16,859 nt of DNA from Chitinophagia bacterium (GTDB lineage Bacteria > Bacteroidota > Bacteroidia > Chitinophagales > Chitinophagaceae): assembly GCA_010021705.1 (NCBI GenBank), contig RGMU01000010.1:1-16859 (forward strand), written 5' to 3'. Under the pieces are notes generated by a model. The model saw nothing but the letters and a program-made list of their open reading frames with translations, was not told the DNA's origin and ran no database searches. Every line of letters begins with the position of its first letter. Within the stretch, counting starts at the first letter, position 1. A program made the position numbers and the translations under genes. Shown one piece after another: positions 12,256 to 16,859 of the stretch.

Positions 12256-12407
12256 TTTTTAATGAGGCGCAACAAATTTTTGAAAAGAACGAAAACAATA
12301 GCGCAAAAATCGTTCCAAATGCTGAAAAAACAGCAGAAGAACAGAAAAAAATTTTTTACATCTGTAAAAAAATAGGTGTTGACCCCATTAAGTACCGTTT
12401 AATCTAA
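12210..12407 (+). CDS. Small helical early protein (65 aa)
   Basis: MQQPLTEEDVTRLRLIFNEA starts an acidic amphipathic helix that continues to residue ~30 (QQIFEKNENNS). It is followed by a charged stretch (AEKTAEEQKK) and FYICKKIGVDPIKYRLI. The start has an A-rich leader (CACTTCAAAAAAATACAAC). The part encoding FYICKKI coincides with operator copy 3, so the last third of the protein may be shaped by the DNA signal. Coiled-coil or protein-interaction role possible; family unknown. Confidence 0.6.
   Translation: MQQPLTEEDVTRLRLIFNEAQQIFEKNENNSAKIVPNAEKTAEEQKKIFYICKKIGVDPIKYRLI
12355..12368. promoter_or_regulatory. Operator copy 3 (TTTACATCTGTAAA)
   Basis: Third copy of the palindrome with the same half-sites, followed like copy 2 by A-rich bases and ATAG. 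It lies inside the 3' end of the preceding small gene and 57 bases before the gene at 12425. Its -7-like box is TACATCTG, one base off consensus, and no -33 box is visible, so it may be a pure auxiliary operator and not a promoter. Confidence 0.5.
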
Positions 12408-12424
12408 CTTTTAATACCAAAAAA

Positions 12425-12793
12425 ATGATAAATATACGCGTTTGCGAAGAAGGTTTTGATACGTGCACAGACGATGGCATGGTAATTAGCAGGCATAAAG
12501 ACTATGTAGGTGCTTTGCGGGTGGCATGGCAGGTGGACATTTCTACAGCTTGCATAGCGATAGAGGAGGCTTACCCACGATTGCCGGAGCTTGTTACCAA
12601 CGTTGCCAAATATTGGGCTTTGCAGGCGCAAAAGAAGGATACCTTTGAAAGGATAGATGTAGCCGTATCGGTTAGTAATATGCGATTTATGGAGTGTGTT
12701 TTGACGAACACTTTCAACCAAGAGGAAAAAGACGCTTATAGCGATGTGCTGAAATATATACGGAATTTTATTGATAATTATAGTATAAAGTAA
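12425..12793 (+). CDS. Unknown early protein (122 aa)
   Basis: A soluble alpha/beta-looking protein starting MINIRVCEEGFDTCTDDG, with helical middle (LRVAWQVDISTACIAIEEAYPRLPELV; two cysteines early, two later) and an acidic helical end (EEKDAYSDVLKYIRNFIDNY). Leader TTTTAATACCAAAAAA is A-rich. Its stop overlaps the next start by one base. No motif or family recognised; co-transcribed with the replication gene. Confidence 0.8.
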   Translation: MINIRVCEEGFDTCTDDGMVISRHKDYVGALRVAWQVDISTACIAIEEAYPRLPELVTNVAKYWALQAQKKDTFERIDVAVSVSNMRFMECVLTNTFNQEEKDAYSDVLKYIRNFIDNYSIK

Positions 12794-13101
12794 TGGCAAC
12801 AAAAGCGATAGAAGAAATATGCGACCCTAAACGGTTCTTAAATGAGCCTATAGATTTTATCTACCTACCTTTTGGAAGGGTGCTTATTACGTTTAACACC
12901 CTACAGCCGGTATGCTCTATGATATTGCAGTATAAGCCGTGTTTAGGGCATGTGATAAGCCCAAGCTGGCAAGCCTACGCACTCTCCGGTGATGAACGCG
13001 TGCTTTACGAGCATTATATGTCTCCGGCAGAGGTGGAAAAGCGCAAGCATTATGTAACGCAAATAGTTGAAGATATAACGAGTAACGAAACTAACAAGTA
13101 A
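12793..13101 (+). CDS. Unknown early protein (102 aa)
   Basis: Starts MATKAIEEICDPKRFLNEPIDF; the middle has short beta-like strands with three cysteines (QPVCSMILQYKPCLGHVI) and a compact SWQAYALSGDERVLYEHYMSP segment; the end is charged. No membrane segment, no recognised motif. Between two unknown genes of the same strand with one-base and five-base spacing, so part of the early operon. Confidence 0.78.
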   Translation: MATKAIEEICDPKRFLNEPIDFIYLPFGRVLITFNTLQPVCSMILQYKPCLGHVISPSWQAYALSGDERVLYEHYMSPAEVEKRKHYVTQIVEDITSNETNK

Positions 13102-13106
13102 AAGGT

Positions 13107-13670
13107 ATGAAGAAAGTAAAAATACGGTTGGATGTTTTTAATCCCACTTTTGATAAAAGTGCTTTTATAGGTAAATTGTTATCTGTTTTTCCAAGCTATC
13201 AATTAGACCTTATAGCCTATCCTTCAAAGATAATTCACGGGCTGTTTAATCAAATTGAGATTGGAATAGAGGGTACAGGTTCTTTTTCATTAGGGACACT
13301 GCAAAGCCTTTGTGATAAGAATTTTAAAAATATTGTTATAGATGTTCGGATAGTTTCTTTTTGTAATGTTCGGATACTGCCCTTTCCCTACGAGCCAAAC
13401 GACCCTTTACGTATCGCTTTATTAACTAATTATCGTTGGGATTGGGGATGTGTTGCGGAGGATGTTCGTTTTATTGCAGGATCAATACCTCTGCCCTACA
13501 CACGTTATAATATTGTTAAAGACTACTCTTGGTTAACTATAATAGAATTTAACGTTGAGGATGGCGTAGAGTATGAATTACATTATGGTTGGTTGTGCGC
13601 TGCTATGATTGCTTACAATCGGAGGCGTGAAACTCCCGTGATTGCCGACATCTACATACACGACTGTTAA
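13107..13670 (+). CDS. Unknown early protein (187 aa), AT-rich gene
   Basis: An alpha/beta-looking protein without membrane segments or recognised motifs; several hydrophobic strands (NIVIDVRIVSFCNVRILPF, LRIALLTNYRW, WLTIIEFNV) and an aromatic-rich C-terminal part (ELHYGWLCAAMIAYNRRRE). Codon use is visibly more AT-rich than in the neighbours, and the CCGG tetramer, frequent elsewhere in the window, is absent as far as I can see. That suggests later acquisition. It sits just upstream of the helicase-primase, and is presumably expressed with it. Confidence 0.8.
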   Translation: MKKVKIRLDVFNPTFDKSAFIGKLLSVFPSYQLDLIAYPSKIIHGLFNQIEIGIEGTGSFSLGTLQSLCDKNFKNIVIDVRIVSFCNVRILPFPYEPNDPLRIALLTNYRWDWGCVAEDVRFIAGSIPLPYTRYNIVKDYSWLTIIEFNVEDGVEYELHYGWLCAAMIAYNRRRETPVIADIYIHDC

Positions 13671-13689
13671 CCACTAATCAGTATCATAT

Positions 13690-16086
13690 ATGGCATATTA
13701 CGAAGAACGGTTAGCGAAACTTGGCATAAACGCAAACAACAATGTAGTGCAGCTTTGGGAGCTTAATGCCAAAAGTTTGCAGCGGGAGCTAAGACCGGTG
13801 CCTATTTTCACGAAAAGCGATAAGGGCATTTGCATTTTAGTGTACAACTTAGATAGAGAGTTGGTTACCTACGGCAAAACCAAGTCTACCCAAAATGTGG
13901 TAAACGTCCATAAATATATCAAAGATTGGTTGGACGGTAATGCTGATATTGCCGACTTAGATATTTCCAACTACTCCATTACGCGTTTGGAGCACCCTAC
14001 CACCAACAAGAGCGGGGACGAGGTAAAGTACATGAAGCCCAAGAGCGTGCCAAGCTATCCGTTCTTACCGCCTTCTTTGTTGGACAAGTATGATAGTGGT
14101 ACGCCTATACCGGTGCTCTACCTTACGGAGGGCTTTTTTAAGGCTTTTAAGGCACACCTACACGGCATTGACTGTGTAGGTATGCAGTCTATCACTTGTT
14201 TGCGCAACAAAGACACAAACTTGCTATGGGAGGACATTACAAAGATTGTAACGAGGTGTAAGGTAGAACGGTTGGTATGGCTGACAGACGGAGATGTGGA
14301 TAGCCTGACTACCAAAGAAATTACGAAGGACACCGATTTGTTTAAACGCCCTAACGGCTTTTTTCAATCTATCTATACCTTTTACGAGCTTACCTCCGAC
14401 CTTACCGATGTGCAGCGGTATTTTGCGCACATTAACACGCAAGAGCTTAGGCTCTACAGTCCGGAGTTAAGCCTCAAGGGCTTAGATGATGTGTTGGTGG
14501 AGTTGCCGGAGGAGGCAGCAGCTGTTAAAGCAGATTTAGAAGGCTTTAGTGCTATGGCTCCTGGCAAAGTTTTTTATGGCAAGTATGTTACCAAAATTAA
14601 TATCACGTTTAATGTAAGTAAAGTACGCGATTATCTACACCTAAGTTCTATTAGCGATTTTTACAAGTATCATGTTGAAATTCGCAAGGAGTTAAAGAAT
14701 TTAGACTATTTTACCTATAACGGCAGCACCTATATTTGGGACGAGAAAGAGTGCGAAGCAGTCATTCAAATACCCGCAGCGGTCCGCGATTATATGCGCG
14801 TGGGTAATGATTATTATAAGTTTATAGATTTGCCGAATAAAAGTAAATACACCACGCGCAAGTTTTTAGCGCGCAATCGCAACATAATTATTGAAGACCA
14901 CGGGAAAGATTTTGTAAAATTGATAGCCAAATATGAAGCGTTTACGGTTGTGCCTAATCATGTTAATTTTGAACCAATAATTAATAATTGCTATAACCGT
15001 TACAGCCCTTTTTTGTTTGAGCCGGAGGTTGGCGACTGTTCCGAAACCCTTCGCTTTTTAAAGCATCTGTTTTCTACCGATCCGGTAATAGTTGAAAATA
15101 GTACCGCTACATTTACCTGTGAACGGTGGGAGCTTGTGCTCGACTATATTACGCTTTTGTATCGGCAGCCGGTACGCATACTGCCTATTCTTTGTTTGGT
15201 TTCTAAGGAACGCCAAACGGGTAAAACGACCTTTGGTAACTATTTACAACAACTGTTTTCCGGCAATGTAATCAATATTGGAAATGAAGATTTGAAGGCA
15301 GAGTTTAATTCGCATTTTGCGGATAAACTTTGCATTATATGTGATGAGACTAAAATAGACAAGCACGAAGTGGTTCAAAAAATTAAGCGCATGAGTACCT
15401 TAGATAGTATTGTGATGAATGCTAAAGGAAAAGACCAAATAGAAGTGCCGTTTTTCGCTAAGTTTATTTTAATGAGTAATAATACGGAGGATTTTATAAA
15501 GATTGACGAGCAAGAGATTCGCTTTTGGGTGCACGAGGTGCCGCCCTTGAAGCATGTAGATTTTAATTTGTACAAAAAACTGATAGATGAAATACCCGCA
15601 TTTGTGCACTTGCTACAAACGCGCAAAATGGTTACGGAAGAGCAAGAGAGGCATTGGTTTAGCTCTAAACTTTTGGCAACGCCTATTTTGGAAAAAGTTC
15701 GCTTGGAGAGCCAAAGCACCGTAATGAAGAATATTAAGATAGAGGTAGCCTCACTTTTTGACGCTATAGAAGAGAATGAGCTTAAACTACCTTTAGAGGT
15801 TATTTGTGATTGGGTGAAGGGGCAAAATAAGTCCTACATAGCCAAAGAGCTTGCAGCAGCGGGTTGTAAATTGTACGATAAAACTACCGTAAAATACCCA
15901 CGCATAATTTTACGGCAGCATGAAAGCGGTTACGGCATGGCACAGACAATAGAATATACGCAAGCGCGCAAAAAATACTACCTATTCCTGCGAAAAGATT
16001 TTGAAGAACCTGCCGCAGCACCCGCAGACGACTTTAGCTCTACTCCCGCTCCGGTAGCGGAGGGAGAAGATGATGTACCTTTTTAG
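13690..16086 (+). CDS. Helicase-primase: Toprim-like plus SF3-type helicase, SSB-like tip
   Basis: 798 aa. The N-terminal third carries a Toprim-like (DUF3854-like) core: LYLTEGFFKAF (residues ~143-153, Glu147) and WLTDGDVDSL (Asp200/Asp202), the metal-binding Glu and DxD of primases. No zinc finger is visible. The C-terminal half holds an SF3/D5-type helicase: Walker A SKERQTGKTT (505-514, Lys512), Walker B KLCIICDE (ending Glu553), then EVPFFAKFILMSNN with the sensor Asn, and an IDEQEIRFWVHEV stretch. The end, SSTPAPVAEGEDDVPF, is an acidic tip like that of SSB and of the nuclease-like protein. It should unwind and prime the element's own DNA replication. No DNA polymerase is present, so the host enzyme must be recruited. 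Confidence 0.88.
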   Translation: MAYYEERLAKLGINANNNVVQLWELNAKSLQRELRPVPIFTKSDKGICILVYNLDRELVTYGKTKSTQNVVNVHKYIKDWLDGNADIADLDISNYSITRLEHPTTNKSGDEVKYMKPKSVPSYPFLPPSLLDKYDSGTPIPVLYLTEGFFKAFKAHLHGIDCVGMQSITCLRNKDTNLLWEDITKIVTRCKVERLVWLTDGDVDSLTTKEITKDTDLFKRPNGFFQSIYTFYELTSDLTDVQRYFAHINTQELRLYSPELSLKGLDDVLVELPEEAAAVKADLEGFSAMAPGKVFYGKYVTKINITFNVSKVRDYLHLSSISDFYKYHVEIRKELKNLDYFTYNGSTYIWDEKECEAVIQIPAAVRDYMRVGNDYYKFIDLPNKSKYTTRKFLARNRNIIIEDHGKDFVKLIAKYEAFTVVPNHVNFEPIINNCYNRYSPFLFEPEVGDCSETLRFLKHLFSTDPVIVENSTATFTCERWELVLDYITLLYRQPVRILPILCLVSKERQTGKTTFGNYLQQLFSGNVINIGNEDLKAEFNSHFADKLCIICDETKIDKHEVVQKIKRMSTLDSIVMNAKGKDQIEVPFFAKFILMSNNTEDFIKIDEQEIRFWVHEVPPLKHVDFNLYKKLIDEIPAFVHLLQTRKMVTEEQERHWFSSKLLATPILEKVRLESQSTVMKNIKIEVASLFDAIEENELKLPLEVICDWVKGQNKSYIAKELAAAGCKLYDKTTVKYPRIILRQHESGYGMAQTIEYTQARKKYYLFLRKDFEEPAAAPADDFSSTPAPVAEGEDDVPF

Positions 16087-16095
16087 CCGATATAT

Positions 16096-16126
16096 TTTGC
16101 TTTTTCCATATAGGTAGTTATATTTG
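16096..16126 (+). promoter_or_regulatory. Strong Bacteroidota-type promoter near right end
   Basis: TTTG at 16096-16099, 19 bases, TATATTTG at 16119-16126: an exact fit to the consensus, ten bases after the helicase-primase stop. Transcription should begin near 16131-16134, directly before the structured region at 16139. No operator palindrome overlaps it, so it may fire in the lysogen. Confidence 0.8.
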
Positions 16127-16138
16127 CAGCGACTAACT

Positions 16139-16229
16139 ACTGCACCTTGACAGTTCTCAAGGAAAAATTTTACGGTACAGCCTCACGCGAGCGTTTAAGA
16201 AACGCTTACTTGCCTTTATAAGGTGCAGT
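16139..16229 (+). ncRNA. Structured RNA candidate (closed multi-stem fold)
   Basis: ACTGCACCTT (16139-16148) pairs perfectly with AAGGTGCAGT (16220-16229) and closes a 91-base domain. Inside, CCTTGA/TCAAGG (16145-16150 with 16157-16162) can form a hairpin that competes for four bases with the closing stem. AGCGTTT/AAACGCT (16190-16196 with 16200-16206) forms a 7-bp stem with a three-base loop. The domain starts a few bases after the predicted transcription start. It could be a small RNA, a structured leader of the gene at 16280 (the shared CCTT allowing two alternative folds), or a DNA structure such as an origin or packaging site. I recognise no known RNA class. Confidence 0.5.
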
Positions 16230-16279
16230 TGTTTGTCAGCGCGTGGGGTTATTTTTCACTTTTTAATTGTTTAAGGCAA

Positions 16280-16621
16280 ATGACTAACAGCCAAACAACA
16301 CAGCCCACCGGCGGGGCAAAGCAGCCGGACATGGTGCAAGTGGAGCGAGCACTATTAGCTAAGCTATCCGGAGCGTATGATAGCTTCATAGACTTGCTAC
16401 GCGCAGCGGATAAGCTCAATAGGGCTTCGCAAGTAGGCGTAAGTATGGTAAGCGACTTAGACCGCTACATACGGTTATCGCAAACAGCCCTCATGCTTAA
16501 TGATGATGAAGGCTACACAGAGCGGGCAGACGAGGTAGCCCGCGTATTGCCCAATATTGAACAGCTAACGCTATTTTGGGACGGAACGTTGGAGCATTGC
16601 ATAGCCAACTATGTGCCATAG
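16280..16621 (+). CDS. Unknown 113-aa helical protein at right end
   Basis: The start at 16280 (MTNSQTTQPTGG) is preferred; a longer frame from 16223 would begin inside the closing stem of the structured RNA. Residues ~18-60 are helical (QVERALLAKLSGAYDSFIDLLRAADKLNR), followed by DLDRYIRLSQTALMLNDDEGY and a C-terminal WDGTLEHCIANYVP. No membrane segment. It is alone between a strong promoter and a terminator and separate from both operons, so it may be a constitutively expressed lysogenic gene. No family recognised. Confidence 0.72.
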   Translation: MTNSQTTQPTGGAKQPDMVQVERALLAKLSGAYDSFIDLLRAADKLNRASQVGVSMVSDLDRYIRLSQTALMLNDDEGYTERADEVARVLPNIEQLTLFWDGTLEHCIANYVP

Positions 16622-16647
16622 CGCAGCGCATTATGATTAACCAACAG

Positions 16648-16672
16648 AGCCACCGGCAACGGTGGCTTTTTT
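16648..16672 (+). terminator. Intrinsic terminator after right-end gene
   Basis: AGCCACCG, loop GCAA, CGGTGGCT then six T. Same stem as the terminator at 4329-4353. It ends the transcript from the promoter at 16096. The next ~100 bases hold no gene that I can support. Confidence 0.85.
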
Positions 16673-16773
16673 ATATGCCTACCACCGGCAGCAGCGCAGC
16701 CTATAAGGTTATTCTTTCGTTAAAGCGTGCTTTGCCGAGCAAACACAATACTTATTTTTCTAAACAATAAAAA

Positions 16774-16841
16774 AAATGGGGGGCAGAGTGGCAGAACCGC
16801 AAAAACCCTTTGTGGTAAAGGCGTTTGCTTGCCCCCCATTT
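16774..16841 (-). terminator. Terminal 12-bp inverted repeat with nested hairpin
   Basis: AAATGGGGGGCA (16774-16785) pairs perfectly with TGCCCCCCATTT (16830-16841). Within it GCAAA/TTTGC (16799-16803 with 16824-16828) and CCTTT/AAAGG (16807-16811 with 16817-16821) nest to give a cruciform-like fold. On the minus strand the outer stem is followed by a run of T, so it would work as a terminator for transcripts entering from the right. Its position at the element's far end also fits an attachment-site or host-junction structure. Confidence 0.5.
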
Positions 16842-16859
16842 CGATCCAAAACGACTCAC

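Noticed and set aside
16223..16279. N-terminal extension of the right-end gene (MQLFVSAWGYF)
   Set aside because: It begins inside the closing stem of the RNA structure and has no leader; the ATG at 16280 has a better context.
16576..16770. 64-aa frame reading through the right-end terminator
   Set aside because: It crosses the terminator hairpin, and overlaps the end of a better supported gene.
16776..16839. A tRNA gene with acceptor stem GGGGGGC/GCCCCCC
   Set aside because: No proper T-arm (GTTCRANTC) within the stem, no 7-base anticodon loop with T33 and a 12-bp closing stem; it does not fold as a tRNA on either strand.
1..16859. CRISPR array, insertion sequence or rRNA
   Set aside because: No regularly spaced repeats, transposase motifs or rRNA signatures were seen.

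Overview
The window looks like an almost complete, compact (~17 kb) temperate virus or prophage-type element of a Bacteroidota host. The host call rests on promoters of the Bacteroidota type (TTTG, about 19 bases, TAnnTTTG) at three to four places, A-rich leaders instead of Shine-Dalgarno sites, and a Bacteroidota-style tyrosine recombinase. No tail, tape-measure, portal, large terminase or HK97-type capsid gene is visible. Instead there is a small FtsK/HerA-like packaging ATPase, a short beta-rich capsid candidate with its own promoter and terminator, and about fourteen tiny membrane proteins. That is the gene content expected of a tailless icosahedral virus with an internal membrane (PRD1/PM2/FLiP-like in organisation), but none of the structural proteins is one I recognise at sequence level.

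Layout. Left edge: an integrase on the minus strand (175-1524). From a promoter at 1598-1628 a rightward operon runs through a 38-aa peptide, a winged-helix-like protein, two unknown proteins, the packaging ATPase (3251-3856) and a DUF2829/Tad2-family protein (3890-4225), a candidate inhibitor of Thoeris-type signalling immunity. A hairpin, a terminator and a new promoter follow. The capsid candidate (4478-5119) is a one-gene unit closed by another hairpin. From 5197 to 11369 lies a tightly packed late cluster: small membrane proteins, a spike-like protein with a Gly7 hinge (7850-8521), a membrane-anchored peptidoglycan-binding protein overlapping a GH24 lysozyme, a holin-like protein, and a GIY-YIG nuclease-like protein.

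The right third is the control and replication module. A leftward S24-like repressor (11366-11968) faces a rightward early promoter whose -7 box sits inside the palindrome TTTACATTTGTAAA. The same palindrome overlaps the left operon promoter (1619-1632), and a third copy lies at 12355-12368, so one repressor could silence both the early and the structural genes. Early genes of unknown function lead into a 798-aa Toprim-like/SF3 helicase-primase. After it come a strong promoter, a 91-base structured RNA candidate, a small unknown gene, a terminator and a terminal 12-bp inverted repeat.

The most interesting points are: the probable new tailless temperate virus lineage with an unusually short capsid protein; the Tad2-like gene inside the packaging/capsid block; SSB-like acidic C-terminal tips (DDEVPF and EDDVPF) on both the nuclease and the helicase-primase; the three-copy operator; and the structured RNA candidate near the right end. 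All functional statements are from reading the sequence alone; no database search or structure prediction was run.
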